64,000 nucleotides of DNA from Chlorobiaceae bacterium (GCA_013334965.1 JAAXWO010000006.1:62001-126000), one strand, 5' to 3'; positions 18,068 to 27,690 are shown, numbered from the stretch's first letter. Notes: a model not told the origin generated them from the letters alone. Numbers and translations are program-made.

Positions 18068-18808
18068 TCAAATGAGATTTGCCCGAAGTTCATTCCAGAG
18101 ACCAATGTATGCCTTTGCGGCTAAACAACCCGGGCGTGCGGCATTGAGCGGCTTCCGGTAAATGCCCATTTTTTCAACTTCGGAATTGTACGGAATGCTA
18201 TGTGAAAAAACCCCGGGGGTACTGTGGTAACTATCGATGATATCCCTGTGCATGGTTTTTCTTTTTTCTTCCATTGAGAAAAATGCACGGATTTTAGACG
18301 TGTCGATTTTGTTGTCTTTAAAAAATGTTATCAACTGATTGAATGTCCTTATGGAGAGCGTCGTCGGTACCAAGGGTACCAGGATGATGTCCGAAGCTGT
18401 AAAAACGCTTTCAGAGAGAAGAGTCAGGTTTGGCGGGCAGTCAAAAAAAATGTAATCGTATTCCTCGCTGAGGTCAGCAATGTTTTTTTTTAATTTTTTC
18501 TTTGGGTTTTTTTCTTCTGCGAGATCGATATCGAGATTCCTGTACGTGATATCAGAAGGGAGCAGGTCGAGATGTTCGAAATCAGTAGCCTTGATATTCC
18601 TGTAGATCTTTTTGCTGCCTTTCAGGAATTTGTCGCTGTTATACTTTTTAGGGGCTGTGATTCTGAAGTAATATGAGCTGGCTCCCTGAGGATCGAGATC
18701 GCATATAAGTGTCGGTATCTTTTCCTGGGCGGCAAGATACGATAGGTTTACTGCAGCGGCCGTTTTCCCGACGCCGCCCTTGATGCTGTAAAGCGCTATG
18801 GTTTTCAT
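18068..18808 (-). CDS. ParA/Soj-like partition ATPase
   Basis: 246 residues. Deviant Walker A K-G-G-V-G-K-T at residues 10-16, Walker A' C-D-L-D-P-Q-G-A-S, Walker B F-F-D-C-P-P-N-L, and the D[12 protein letters not shown] block of ParA proteins. There is no ParB gene nearby and no plasmid or chromosome-origin context, so this is an orphan ParA of the kind that positions other cargoes. It starts 1 base after the CHAD-protein stop, so translation is coupled to it. A lysine-rich loop (N-P-K-K-K-L-K-K-N) near residue 110 could aid DNA or polyanion binding (inference). Convergent with mgsA. Confidence 0.9.
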   Translation of the reverse strand: MKTIALYSIKGGVGKTAAAVNLSYLAAQEKIPTLICDLDPQGASSYYFRITAPKKYNSDKFLKGSKKIYRNIKATDFEHLDLLPSDITYRNLDIDLAEEKNPKKKLKKNIADLSEEYDYIFFDCPPNLTLLSESVFTASDIILVPLVPTTLSIRTFNQLITFFKDNKIDTSKIRAFFSMEEKRKTMHRDIIDSYHSTPGVFSHSIPYNSEVEKMGIYRKPLNAARPGCLAAKAYIGLWNELRANLI

Positions 18809-18809
18809 G

Positions 18810-20378
18810 CTACTGCAGGCTGGTTACAATTTCATCGAAAAGATTACCGGTTTCTTCGTTGTCAAACCCGATGAAGGTTTCATGGAATCGCTCCCTTGCC
18901 TTTTCCTGTTCCCTGTAAAGTGAAGCGAGTAGGGCTCCTGTTGCGGCAGCTTCCATAATTTTCCCTTCACCGGCCTGAAGCGAATCCAGTCGGTTTTGCA
19001 GGAATTTCAGTTGAACCGTCATGTCAACGAATGTTCCAAGATTTTCCTGAAGTTCCTTCAACTGCCGGCCAAGTCGGATTGCACTTTTCTGGGGGAAAAG
19101 CGAGGAGAAGAATTCTAAAAGGTACCGGAGTTTCTTGCAGTCTATACGCAGTGCGTGAAGAGCCCGGTCATCGGCATCTGTTCCGATCCGACGTCCATGT
19201 GAGAGCGCTTTTTTCCATGCTTTCCTGAGAGCCGTCGCAGCCATAACTTTTGTCGAAAGGGCTGATTTCGGCGCTGACTCCTGCTCGGGCAGTTCATCCT
19301 GACCGATGAAATCGTTCAGGGAGGCCATGAACGCAACATATTCATCGCTCGAAAGGTAAAGACAGAGCCGCTTGTGAAGTATGCGCCTTGCGCTCTCTAA
19401 ATCTTCGAAAAACGGGGAGAGCGATTCCCGCAGTGTCGGAGGAAGAAGCCTGCAATATTCATTTTTCCGGAGAAGGAAGACATCACAGTCTCGCAGTTCG
19501 TTGGTGCGTTTGCCAAGGTCGCGTAATCCGGAAAGAATCAATTCCGTCTGGTCGGGGGCCAAAACACCATTCAGCAAACTGAGCATAGACCTTGTCCGAC
19601 GGATTGCGACACGGTAATCGTGCAGGAATTCCGAATCGACATTCTTGCGAATGCCGTGTTCGTTCAATTGCATAATCGATGTGGTGAACTGCAAGAGTCG
19701 TCGGACGTTTTCATGGATTGTCGCATCCGCATCAAGCTGAAGACGCATTTTTGGTGAGTAACCCCTTGTTGCAGGACCTGTTTCTTTCATGATCATGAGG
19801 AAGCGATCCCTTACGCCCATGATACGGTAGGAATCGATTTGCTCCGGCAGGGCCTTGAGTATATTGGCCAACTCCCTGTGGTAACCCTTGAGTGGCGTGA
19901 TCGTAAAAAATTTTGCGAAAGGTGCTGAATTGTTTCCGCGCGTGCCCTGCATCGATTCTGAATTCAGGATGGCGACTGTTTTCTTGTCGTCGTCGAGAAC
20001 CTTCCATGAAGATACGAACACATCGACGACGCAGGTGCGGATGAAGGCCCTTATCCTGCTGCACTGTTCAAGAACGCTCCTAAGTTTGCCGTCAGGCAGG
20101 GCAGATGGAAAGAAGGTTGTCGGAGTACCCGGAAAAACGATTTCAGCCTTGACCATGCCTGTATCCAGATCTATCAGTTGGAGGCAGCCTTTTTTCCGGG
20201 CGACGATCAAACCCCTGTTGAAAGCCTGTTCTTCAAAGGTGTCATAAAATAGATGTCGTTCCCTGTACGATGAGTTTTTCCTGATACTCCAACCGGACGG
20301 AAGGGAGTTTCCGTCTGGGAGGTCAAGCGGTGAGTTGTCGCTGACTCTCAAATAGAGTGTTTCAGAAAGCGTTTTCAT
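18810..20378 (-). CDS. CYTH-like/CHAD polyphosphate-associated protein
   Basis: 522 residues from ATG 20378, which overlaps the stop of the repeat-protein gene as TGATG. The C-terminal half (about 225-515) is a CHAD domain: [12 protein letters not shown] (253-264) and a second [16 protein letters not shown] block carry the conserved His/Arg/Lys residues that bind polyphosphate. The N-terminal ~200 residues look like a degenerate CYTH/triphosphate tunnel domain (L-F-Y-D-T-F ... [10 protein letters not shown]), but I do not see the ExE motif, so catalysis is doubtful. CHAD proteins are known to localise to polyphosphate granules. ppk1 lies just upstream. Confidence 0.88.
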   Translation of the reverse strand: MKTLSETLYLRVSDNSPLDLPDGNSLPSGWSIRKNSSYRERHLFYDTFEEQAFNRGLIVARKKGCLQLIDLDTGMVKAEIVFPGTPTTFFPSALPDGKLRSVLEQCSRIRAFIRTCVVDVFVSSWKVLDDDKKTVAILNSESMQGTRGNNSAPFAKFFTITPLKGYHRELANILKALPEQIDSYRIMGVRDRFLMIMKETGPATRGYSPKMRLQLDADATIHENVRRLLQFTTSIMQLNEHGIRKNVDSEFLHDYRVAIRRTRSMLSLLNGVLAPDQTELILSGLRDLGKRTNELRDCDVFLLRKNEYCRLLPPTLRESLSPFFEDLESARRILHKRLCLYLSSDEYVAFMASLNDFIGQDELPEQESAPKSALSTKVMAATALRKAWKKALSHGRRIGTDADDRALHALRIDCKKLRYLLEFFSSLFPQKSAIRLGRQLKELQENLGTFVDMTVQLKFLQNRLDSLQAGEGKIMEAAATGALLASLYREQEKARERFHETFIGFDNEETGNLFDEIVTSLQ

Positions 20379-21247
20379 CAGCAGGCATAGAGATGAGATA
20401 TGGGTATGGAAAGATGAGCATGTTCGTTTATCCCCTGACGGCAATAACTTCCGGCAACTTCATAAACAAGCTTTAAACAGCTTCTGTCAGGAGCTTCATG
20501 GTTTGTGTGTTTCTTCACGTTTTCGCAAGGCATGATCGGGTTATCGGCGAAGTTGACTCTGCCGGTCACTATTTTCGGCGACCTTTTTAGCGTTGTGATG
20601 CGGTTCCCGGAACAGTCGAAATCGCCATACACTTCGACAGGGCCGTGCTTGAGATTCTCAAGGCGGTTACCTGCACAGATGAAGTGGCCATGGACAAAAT
20701 CCGGACTTCCCGCAAGTGACGACAATAGGTTATGTGAACAGTCGAAATCGTGTCGCACTTCATCAGGCGCGCCGTCAAGGCTGAGCAGCAGGTTGTTCGA
20801 GCAGTTGAAAGATCCGGTTTCGAGCGGTGAGCCGTAAAGGGATACCAGTTTGTTGTTTGAACAGTTGAAAGCGCCTTTCATTTTTTTCGGTGCGCCCTTG
20901 AGGGAGATCAATCGGTTCATGGAGCAGTCAAAAGCTCCCTTTACCTTTGATGGCGCTCCTTTGAGGCAGGTAAGCAGGTTGGCTGAGCAGCTGTAATTGC
21001 CGTCGACTATTTTAGGTCCCCCGTCGAGCGATGCCAGGATGTTATTGGAACAGTCGAAGCTGCCGGTGATTTGGGGCGCACCGTCGAGCGACGTCAGTCT
21101 ATTGCCTGAACAATTGAAGTTCCCATCGACATGTTCCGGGCAGCCTTCCAGTGATGTCAATCCCATATTGGAGCAGTCAATGTCTCCGGTTCCGTCCAGC
21201 GTTCCCATTACGTCCCTGAAAGTACGTGTCATTGTTTGTCTGTGCAT
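20378..21247 (-). CDS. Cys/Asn-ladder repeat protein (LRR-like solenoid)
   Basis: 289 residues, of which about 15-235 are eleven tandem repeats of 20-21 residues with the consensus G-x-F-[DN]-C-S-x-N-x-L-x-S-L-x-G-A-P. This resembles a leucine-rich solenoid with a stacked Cys and Asn in each turn. No signal peptide or membrane segment, so cytoplasmic. The C-terminal ~50 residues are non-repetitive and rich in His and Cys. Function unknown; such solenoids usually bind proteins. First gene of a coupled operon with the CHAD protein and the ParA ATPase, which suggests an adaptor role. Start ATG 21247; the ATG at 21232 is possible. Confidence 0.82.
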   Translation of the reverse strand: MHRQTMTRTFRDVMGTLDGTGDIDCSNMGLTSLEGCPEHVDGNFNCSGNRLTSLDGAPQITGSFDCSNNILASLDGGPKIVDGNYSCSANLLTCLKGAPSKVKGAFDCSMNRLISLKGAPKKMKGAFNCSNNKLVSLYGSPLETGSFNCSNNLLLSLDGAPDEVRHDFDCSHNLLSSLAGSPDFVHGHFICAGNRLENLKHGPVEVYGDFDCSGNRITTLKRSPKIVTGRVNFADNPIMPCENVKKHTNHEAPDRSCLKLVYEVAGSYCRQGINEHAHLSIPISHLYAC

Positions 21248-21329
21248 TTGTTTATAATCGGGCGGATAATCTTCTGTTCCTCATCAAGATAGATGAACAT
21301 TGATGCATTCCTTTCTGTGTTGCATATTG

Positions 21330-21346
21330 TTAACACAACATTAACA
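21330..21346 (-). promoter_or_regulatory. Pho-box-like direct repeat upstream of the repeat/CHAD/ParA operon
   Basis: On the plus strand TTAACA-CAACA-TTAACA; on the coding strand TGTTAA-TGTTG-TGTTAA. Two identical hexamers with an 11-bp period, like the half-sites of PhoB/PhoP-type operators (the Bacillus PhoP site is TT[A/T/C]ACA repeated with about 5 bases between). It lies about 85 bases upstream of the first start codon. Confidence 0.5.
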
Positions 21347-21444
21347 AAGACGTTGCAGTCGATTGTGCAATGCCTGTACAAACCTGTCGGCACTCCTGGT
21401 AATCAACAGGGTGTCTGAAAATGATTTCTGCCCCGACTTCGTGA

Positions 21445-23613
21445 TCAATGTTTTTCGGGGCCGGCCATGCGGCCTGCTTTTGAACCGTATTGCATGAATC
21501 GCTTCTGGCTGTTTATTCCAGGAACATCATTGGGAACCTTTGAGTATGAGGCATCCCGAGCCATCTGCCATGACTTTACATTGTCGCTTAGCTGAATCTC
21601 CAGGTCATCCTTGACCCGATCGACCAGTGTTCTGTCGAAGATGGGGAATAGGGTTTCAACCCGGTCATCAAGATTTCTCGGCATGAGGTCAGCACTGCCG
21701 AGATAGAGTTCAGGGACTCCTCCGTTTTCGAAATAATAGATCCTGCTGTGTTCGAGAAAACGCCCAATGATGCTGAAGACCCTGATGTTGTCGCTTATTC
21801 CAGGGATTCCTGGCTTCAGGCAGCATATCCCCCTCACGAGCAGATCAATACTGACGCCCGAACATGAGGCGGCATAGAGTGCGCTTATCGTTTTCTGGTC
21901 TACCAGAGAGTTCATCTTCATCATGATACGTGCGACATTGCCTGTTCTTTTCCATTCGGATTCGCGCTTGATCATTTCGATAATGCGTTCCCTGGTGTTG
22001 ATTGGCGAAACCAGGAGATGACGGTAATCGGTATGCCTGAAATAGCCGGTCAGCGCATTGAAAAGTTCTGAAACCTCATCTGCTATATGGTCGTCGTCGG
22101 TAAAAAAACTGTAATCGGTATAGAGTTTTCCTGTTGACGGGTTGTAGTTTCCTGTGCCGAGATGCATATAGCGTTTAATTCCTTTCCTTTCACGGCGAAC
22201 GACCATGGTAAGTTTTGCATGGGTTTTGAGGCCGGGAAGTCCATAAATCACATGAGCGCCGACATTTTCCAGTGCGCGTGCCCAGACGATGTTGTTTTCT
22301 TCGTCGAATCTCGCTTTGAGCTCGACCAGTACGGCCACCTGCTTGCCCATTTCAGCAGCCTTCATGAGGGCCTTGACGATTGGAGAGTTGCTTCCGACCC
22401 TGTAGAGGGTCTGCTTGATTGAAAGAACATCAGGATCCGAGGCCGCCTTGTTGATGAAATCGACGACAGGCTGGAACGAATCGTACGGGTGGTGGAGAAG
22501 CTGATCCTTTTTGCTTATCGCTGCGAAAATATTGAAGTCACGCTTTTCATCGAAAGCATTGAAGGGTAAGAACGGTTCATCCTTAAGGACTGGGCGGTCT
22601 ATTTTCAGAAGTTCAGTCAGGCAACTGAGGCCAAGTGTTCCTTCAATCTCATAAACGTTTCTTTCTTCAAGTTCCAGGTTTTTCATCAGCAGATGCTTGA
22701 CGAACGGTGGCATTCCGGGGTGGATGTCAAGCCTTACGACATTGCCGTAACGTCTTGACCGTACTCCTTTTTCAATTGTTTCGAGCAGGTCTCCGGCCTC
22801 ATCCTCTTCGATTTCTATATCTGCATCACGGATAATCCTGAATTGGTGGCTCTGGATTATCTTCATTTTCGGAAACAACATGCCGAGGTTGTTTTCTATC
22901 AGATCCTCGATCCACATGAACCGAGAACCGCTCGTCCCGATGTCGAATCCTTCGATGTCGTTCAGTTTCAGGAGCCTCGGAAGGATATCGGGCACTTTGA
23001 CGCGTGCAAATTTCATGCACTCTTTTTTTCTGTCCTCGAGCTCGATCGCAAGGTTAAGGGAGAGGTTGGACATGAACGGAAAAGGATGGCCGGTATCGAA
23101 AGCCAGGGGAGTGATTACCGGATAGATCTCTTTACTGAAATAGTCGTTCAGCGCAAGTTGCTGGACGACCAGAAGCTCAGAATAGCTGACAAGTGATATG
23201 CCGTCGTTGGAGAGTGCAGGAATGATGTCGTTATACAGACATTCGTGCTGTTGCTGCAGTTGCCCAAGGACAGCTTCCCTGATTATTTCAAGCTGCTCAG
23301 AAGGCGTGAAGCCGTCGACGGTTCTTTTCTGAATCCCGGCATCAACCTGGTTTTCAATACCGGCAACCCGAATCATGAAGAATTCGTCAAGGTTGGAACT
23401 GAAAATCGAGACGAATTTCGCCCGTTCAAGCAGTGGATGTAGTCCCGGTCGACTTGCTTCTTCAAGTACTCGTTGGTTGAAAAGCAGCCAACTCAGCTCC
23501 CTGTTGATGTAAAGCGAAGGATCTGAAAAATCGGGCAAAGATCCATTGCAATTCAAATCATGGGGGTTTGAAACGACTTTTGCAGGAAGGGTTTCCAGAT
23601 TTTTTTGCTCCAT
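21445..23613 (-). CDS. ppk1: polyphosphate kinase 1
   Basis: 722 residues from ATG 23613; the frame extends to a TTG at 23655, but the added part has no support. N-domain: [19 protein letters not shown]. Catalytic C1 domain: L-K-T-H465-A-K-L, the His that is phosphorylated (equivalent to E. coli His435), followed by [12 protein letters not shown]2 domain: [15 protein letters not shown]. It makes polyphosphate from ATP reversibly, at the membrane. Length is normal. It precedes, in the same direction, the repeat/CHAD/ParA operon, whose CHAD protein should bind its product. Confidence 0.96.
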   Translation of the reverse strand: MEQKNLETLPAKVVSNPHDLNCNGSLPDFSDPSLYINRELSWLLFNQRVLEEASRPGLHPLLERAKFVSIFSSNLDEFFMIRVAGIENQVDAGIQKRTVDGFTPSEQLEIIREAVLGQLQQQHECLYNDIIPALSNDGISLVSYSELLVVQQLALNDYFSKEIYPVITPLAFDTGHPFPFMSNLSLNLAIELEDRKKECMKFARVKVPDILPRLLKLNDIEGFDIGTSGSRFMWIEDLIENNLGMLFPKMKIIQSHQFRIIRDADIEIEEDEAGDLLETIEKGVRSRRYGNVVRLDIHPGMPPFVKHLLMKNLELEERNVYEIEGTLGLSCLTELLKIDRPVLKDEPFLPFNAFDEKRDFNIFAAISKKDQLLHHPYDSFQPVVDFINKAASDPDVLSIKQTLYRVGSNSPIVKALMKAAEMGKQVAVLVELKARFDEENNIVWARALENVGAHVIYGLPGLKTHAKLTMVVRRERKGIKRYMHLGTGNYNPSTGKLYTDYSFFTDDDHIADEVSELFNALTGYFRHTDYRHLLVSPINTRERIIEMIKRESEWKRTGNVARIMMKMNSLVDQKTISALYAASCSGVSIDLLVRGICCLKPGIPGISDNIRVFSIIGRFLEHSRIYYFENGGVPELYLGSADLMPRNLDDRVETLFPIFDRTLVDRVKDDLEIQLSDNVKSWQMARDASYSKVPNDVPGINSQKRFMQYGSKAGRMAGPEKH

Positions 23614-23819
23614 GGTTGACACGGGATACTGAATATTGATCACTGATCTGGTCAAGACAGGCCATATCCTGGAACTCCCTGCAGATGCTTGTGTGTCGCA
23701 CGGAATCAGATATCCATTTACAGTCTCGATTGATTACAGGGAACTTAGCCAATCGAGGCTGTTTGGAACGTTAAGGGCGTGTTAAATCTGTTCGAGTTGG
23801 GTGGTATGAGGGGTTGATA

Positions 23820-23840
23820 TGTGTGGGCGTCGCCCACACA
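23820..23840. other. perfect hairpin after the HAD phosphatase gene
   Basis: TGTGTGGGC-GTC-GCCCACACA, a 9-bp perfect stem just past the end of the HAD gene. No T-tract on the minus strand, so it is at best a processing or pausing hairpin. Confidence 0.4.
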
Positions 23841-23843
23841 CCT

Positions 23844-24539
23844 TCAAATCTTTTCGGATGGACTGAGCATGGCGATGATCTCTTCAGGAGAAGAAACCAG
23901 ACTTGCGGCGCCTGAATCAAGCAACTCCTTCTCAGGCCTGAACCCCCAGAGAACTCCAAGGGGATACATCCCGGATGCCGTTGCGGTCTGCATGTCGATG
24001 CCGCTGTCGCCGACGTACAGGATCGAAGAAGGATCTTCGCCAAGGAATTCTGATACGAACAGTGCGCCTTGCGGATCCGGTTTGTGGGTCATTCCCTCCC
24101 GATGGCCCAATACCATGTCAAATGTCCAAGATGAAAGAAGTTCGTCGGCACACAGGCGGGTGAACCGGTCGGGTTTGTTGGATAAAATCGCTTTTTTCAG
24201 GCCCAGCCGGTCGATGGAGTCAAGCAGGCGGTCTATGCCTTCATACGCACGGGAATTTACCTTCCAGTTTTTTTCATACGACTCCTGCATCTCCTTCATC
24301 AGTGGTTCGACTATGGAGTCGTCACGGCTTTCTTCAGGAAGAGAGCTCCTGACGAGCGCTTTCATTCCAAAGCCTACCAGCATGCGGCATTCGTCGAGTG
24401 AATGGGTCGGATAGCCGTGCTTTTCAAGGATTGAGTTGAGGCTGACGGCAAGATCTTCGAGTGTGTCGAGGAGGGTTCCGTCCAGATCGAACAATACCGC
24501 TTTAAATGGTCCCGGTGATTTATTGATGATGGAAGTCAT
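23844..24539 (-). CDS. HAD-family phosphatase, phosphoglycolate phosphatase-like
   Basis: 231 residues with all four HAD motifs: F-D18-L-D20-G-T-L-L-D, I-L-S-N-K-P (motif II region), H-K-P-D-P (Lys), and Y-V-G-D-S-G-I-D-M (motif IV). The helical cap after motif I (L-E-D-L-A-V-S-L-N-S-I-L) fits subfamily I, Gph/PGP-like. The natural substrate could be 2-phosphoglycolate or another small phosphoester, and sequence alone cannot decide. The start overlaps the methyltransferase stop by 4 bases (ATGA), so the two genes form an operon. Confidence 0.88.
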   Translation of the reverse strand: MTSIINKSPGPFKAVLFDLDGTLLDTLEDLAVSLNSILEKHGYPTHSLDECRMLVGFGMKALVRSSLPEESRDDSIVEPLMKEMQESYEKNWKVNSRAYEGIDRLLDSIDRLGLKKAILSNKPDRFTRLCADELLSSWTFDMVLGHREGMTHKPDPQGALFVSEFLGEDPSSILYVGDSGIDMQTATASGMYPLGVLWGFRPEKELLDSGAASLVSSPEEIIAMLSPSEKI

Positions 24540-25195
24540 GACATTGGTTTTACTGCAGTGAGGAGGAAAACCGGATAGGAGCCAGTTCGGCCTTCGCGGT
24601 TCTTTTTTTCGATAATATGGGCGGTCATGAACGCGGCGTTGATGAACCCGGTTGTTTCCAGTATTTCTTTCAGGCTGTTCCTGTCGAAGCCATGATGGAC
24701 TTTTTCAGCTTCGTCATCATGAAAAAAACCGTCCTCCTGGTCAAGGTCGGCTATTGAAATAGTCGCTCCGGGGGCCATGTGTGCATAGAGTTGCCGAAGG
24801 AACCGGGCAGTATCGGGGATATGGTGCAGCGTCATGCTGCTGAATACGAAATCGAAGGATTCGCCGAGTTCATCGACAGACTCCGGAGCGCTGAGGTCGA
24901 TGAAGGTCGGCTTGATATTCCTGATCGCCCCTGCATCGATTTTTTCATTCAGAACATTCAGCATCTCTCTCGAGCTGTCTGCGGCCGTAACCTGGGCACA
25001 GTGTTCTGCAACGCGGATTGTCACCAGTCCGGTGCCGCATCCGAATTCAAGTGAATTTTGAGGCTGTCCCACCGGAAGGTGGGCAATAATGGCTCGTGAT
25101 ACTGCATCGGCAAGAGCTGCCCGAAGGGCGTTTGCGTCCCATTCGGATGCCTTTTTGTCGAATCGATCCGCATCAGTCCAGGAAATATTGGTCAT
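24536..25195 (-). CDS. class I SAM-dependent methyltransferase
   Basis: 219 residues. Motif I L-E-F-G-C-G-T-G-L-V-T (49-59), the acidic end of strand 2 (T-A-A-D-S-S-R-E-M-L), and F-S-S-M-T-L-H-H-I-P-D (post-motif) are typical of the UbiE/Methyltransf_11 group. The C-terminal G-F-I-N-A-A-F fits as well. The substrate is unknown; the family acts on small molecules and quinone or pigment precursors. Transcribed with the HAD phosphatase gene through a 4-base overlap. Confidence 0.85.
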   Translation of the reverse strand: MTNISWTDADRFDKKASEWDANALRAALADAVSRAIIAHLPVGQPQNSLEFGCGTGLVTIRVAEHCAQVTAADSSREMLNVLNEKIDAGAIRNIKPTFIDLSAPESVDELGESFDFVFSSMTLHHIPDTARFLRQLYAHMAPGATISIADLDQEDGFFHDDEAEKVHHGFDRNSLKEILETTGFINAAFMTAHIIEKKNREGRTGSYPVFLLTAVKPMS

Positions 25196-25311
25196 TCAAA
25201 TCTTTGTGGTTGATCTGGAAAATCTCTCCATCTGCACTTAACCCGATATTTAATATACGGCACATCAGAAAAAAGATCGAATTAATCTGCTTGTTGCCGG
25301 TCGACGTTTTG

Positions 25312-25355
25312 TTTGCACTCTCTTTGCACTCCCTCAACAATTCCTCAACACTTCA
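25312..25355 (+). promoter_or_regulatory. four 11-bp direct repeats (Pho-box-like) before the porin
   Basis: Two copies of TTTGCACTC[TC]C are followed immediately by TCAACAATTCC and TCAACACTTCA, giving four 11-bp units in phase. The TCAACA-N5-TCAACA core matches the spacing of the site at 21330. It is about 95-140 bases upstream of the porin start, where an activator such as PhoB would sit. Confidence 0.5.
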
Positions 25356-25414
25356 TCCTGTAAATTGATCGCGTAGAAAGGAAGGCCCGTTGGTCTTCCA
25401 TGTTCATGAGGTGT

Positions 25415-25444
25415 CAACACAACACAGTACAACACAACACAATC
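25415..25444 (+). repeat. A/C-rich tandem repeat in the porin leader
   Basis: Two 15-base units starting CAACACAACACA directly before the porin start codon. No Shine-Dalgarno sequence lies between this repeat and the ATG at 25451, so the A/C-rich leader may itself be the ribosome-loading or regulatory element. Confidence 0.5.
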
Positions 25445-25450
25445 GATATT

Positions 25451-26626
25451 ATGAGAAAAGCAATGTATTTCGTGGCGCTTGCTTCAGCTTTCGGGTTCAA
25501 TGCCGCAGAGGCTGCGGATCTGAACTGGAACGGTGATGTTCGCTTCCGTTACGAATCCCAGCAGGTTAAAAAAACGAGCGACGTGAAAGATTATTCGCGT
25601 GACCGCTACCGTACGAGGGTTCGTTTCGGTGTCGACGCATGGATCAACGATGAACTTTCTGCAACGGTTAAGCTTGCAAGTGGCGACATAGGAAACGCAA
25701 TCAACGATACCGTTTCCAGAAACGAGACTTACGACGGACTGTTCAGGCCTAAATCCATTTACCTGAACGAAGCTTTTCTTGATTATCATCCGATGAGCTA
25801 TGGACTCGACGGCAAAGTGAATTTGGTATTCGGTAAACGCGATGTGGCAAAATCACTCGTTTGGGTCAACGACCTTGTGTACGACGGGGATATCTCACTT
25901 GAGGGTGTTACCGTACAGTATGGCAAGGATTCTGCTGGTAAGGAGAAGGATGGCCTGATGTTTGTCGCCGGATACTATTTCCTCGATGAGCAGTTCAACG
26001 CCACCAACGGTGCTTTTGAGAACGATCCGTTCCTGACCATCGCCCAGGCAGCTTACAGGGGCGAGATATACGATATGGGTTACACGATTGGTATCGGTGA
26101 CAATAACTTCCGGAACCTCGGCCATTTTTCCAGCTCGGTTCAGTCCCTTTCAGCTTATCCATACAGCATCAATGTGGCCGACCGCAACGTTGTTGAGCTG
26201 TTCGGCACCCTTGGTGGTCAGGTCACCGAGACCCTTCCCTGGAAGCTGTATGGTCAGTATGCCTTCAATACCAGTTCCAAAACTGATGATGCAAGGATTG
26301 ACAACAGTAAGAGAAAAGCATGGTTGGCCGGTATAAACGTAGGTGATGCGAAACAGCCGGGTCAGTGGGCACTCGATTTCAATTTCAACCACATTGAGCG
26401 TGATTCAGTCTTCCCGATCTTTACTGACTCTGACAGGAAGGTCAGTAACTGGAATACGAACACCGAAGGTTGGGAAGTCGGCGCCACATATCATCTCGTA
26501 CAGAACATGACTGTCGGAGCAAAGTATTACAACTATCGTCAGCTTGACCATAGCGGTTTCACGGGTGCGGATTCCACGAATCCGAGGCTGCATACCCTCC
26601 AGGCCGACCTGGTGGTGAAGTTCTGA
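25451..26626 (+). CDS. putative outer-membrane porin
   Basis: 391 residues from ATG 25451, chosen because a clean signal peptide follows (MRKAMYFVALASAFGFNAAEA, with cleavage after A-E-A). The frame opens earlier, at 25400, but that would bury the signal. The mature part begins D-L-N-W-N-G-D-V-R-F-R-Y-E and alternates polar and aromatic residues in many strands, ending L-Q-A-D-L-V-V-K-F with a terminal Phe, a beta-barrel signal. It resembles generic putative porins rather than a named family. Next to the pst genes and behind Pho-box-like repeats, so a phosphate-starvation porin is plausible (inference). Confidence 0.8.
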   Translation: MRKAMYFVALASAFGFNAAEAADLNWNGDVRFRYESQQVKKTSDVKDYSRDRYRTRVRFGVDAWINDELSATVKLASGDIGNAINDTVSRNETYDGLFRPKSIYLNEAFLDYHPMSYGLDGKVNLVFGKRDVAKSLVWVNDLVYDGDISLEGVTVQYGKDSAGKEKDGLMFVAGYYFLDEQFNATNGAFENDPFLTIAQAAYRGEIYDMGYTIGIGDNNFRNLGHFSSSVQSLSAYPYSINVADRNVVELFGTLGGQVTETLPWKLYGQYAFNTSSKTDDARIDNSKRKAWLAGINVGDAKQPGQWALDFNFNHIERDSVFPIFTDSDRKVSNWNTNTEGWEVGATYHLVQNMTVGAKYYNYRQLDHSGFTGADSTNPRLHTLQADLVVKF

Positions 26627-26704
26627 TTTCAGTGTGCGTGTTCTTTGAGTGTGCGTGTTCTTTCTCCGTTGGGTGAGTGTGTGGTGTGCTCATCCTGATT
26701 GTTG

Positions 26705-26744
26705 ACTGGCCGCTCAGTATGAATAGGGAGCGGCCAGTATTTTA
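26705..26744 (+). terminator. hairpin terminator or attenuator after the porin
   Basis: ACTGGCCGCTC pairs perfectly with GAGCGGCCAGT (11 bp, loop of 12), followed by ATTTTAAA. The T-tract is short, so partial read-through into pstS is possible. Two copies of AGTGTGCGTGTTCTTT lie just upstream at 26631-26664. Confidence 0.6.
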
Positions 26745-26815
26745 AACCTCTGCCTGTTTGCAGGCATTATCGACATTGTATTTACTATTGATAACTCCCA
26801 ACAAGGAATATGATT

Positions 26816-27634
26816 ATGAAACATTTCAGGAAAATTCTTTTAAGCGCTGCATTGTTCGGCTTAATGAGTTCAGGCACTGCTTCTGCAGCAGGTAAACTCG
26901 TTCTGGATGGCTCGACGACAGTTGGGCCTATCGCAAAGGCGTTTGCTTCGCATTTCTACAAAGAGACCGGCACTCAGGTTACGGTCAGTGAGTCCGGTTC
27001 GGGCAACGGCGCGAAGAGCCTGATCAACAAAACCTGCGACATCGCAGATATGTCCAGACCAATGAAGGACAATGAACTTGCCGCAGCCAGGAGCAAGGGC
27101 GTAAACCCGGTGGAGCATGTCGTTGCGCTCGACGGTCTTGCAATGGTCGTACACCCGTCAAATCGCGTCAACGCCCTTTCAAAGGCACAGGTTCGCGGCA
27201 TTTACATGGGCAAATATACCAACTGGAGCCAGATTGGCGGTCCGAATGCTCCTATCATCATGATCCAGCGTGAATCGAACAGCGGCACCCAGGACTCTTT
27301 CAAGGAGTTGGTCATGGGTAAGGATAATCCGATTTCAAAGAGGACAGAGACCCAGTCGAGCAATGGAGCCATCAAGAGCCGAGTCGCCTCCACGCCTGCG
27401 GCAATAGGTTTCATCGGCCTTGGTTTTGTGGACAATTCAGTGAAGGCGCTGCTCATCGATGGCGTCGATCCTGATGCAAAAACGGTGAAGAATGGCACAT
27501 ATCCCCTTCATCGTCCGTTGTTTATGTACACCAATGGTCAGGCGACCGGCAGTGTCAAGCAGTTTATCGATCTTCCGAAAACAGCTGAAGGCAAGAAAAT
27601 CATCAGCGAGATCGGTTTTGTGAACTATTACTGA
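26816..27634 (+). CDS. pstS: phosphate-binding protein PstS, copy 1
   Basis: 272 residues from ATG 26816. AAGGA at 26803-26807 is well placed for it and too near the ATG at 26810. Signal peptide M-K-H-F-R-K-I-L-L ending T-A-S-A-A. The mature protein starts G-K-L-V-L-D-G-S-T-T-V-G-P-I, followed by S-E-S-G-S-G-N-G-A-K-S-L and Q-R-E-S-N-S-G-T-Q-D-S-F, the anion-binding loops of PstS-family proteins. It captures phosphate in the periplasm for PstCAB. A strong terminator follows, so it can be made in excess over the permease. Confidence 0.95.
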   Translation: MKHFRKILLSAALFGLMSSGTASAAGKLVLDGSTTVGPIAKAFASHFYKETGTQVTVSESGSGNGAKSLINKTCDIADMSRPMKDNELAAARSKGVNPVEHVVALDGLAMVVHPSNRVNALSKAQVRGIYMGKYTNWSQIGGPNAPIIMIQRESNSGTQDSFKELVMGKDNPISKRTETQSSNGAIKSRVASTPAAIGFIGLGFVDNSVKALLIDGVDPDAKTVKNGTYPLHRPLFMYTNGQATGSVKQFIDLPKTAEGKKIISEIGFVNYY

Positions 27635-27655
27635 GCGTTTCCTTAAAGCGTTCCA

Positions 27656-27690
27656 AAGCCTGCAGGAGTTCGTACCTGCAGGTTTTTTTG
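27656..27690 (+). terminator. rho-independent terminator after pstS copy 1
   Basis: AAGCCTGCAGG pairs with CCTGCAGGTTT (11 bp including one G-T) around an 8-base loop, then a run of seven T and more T. It separates the two pstS genes transcriptionally. Confidence 0.9.
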
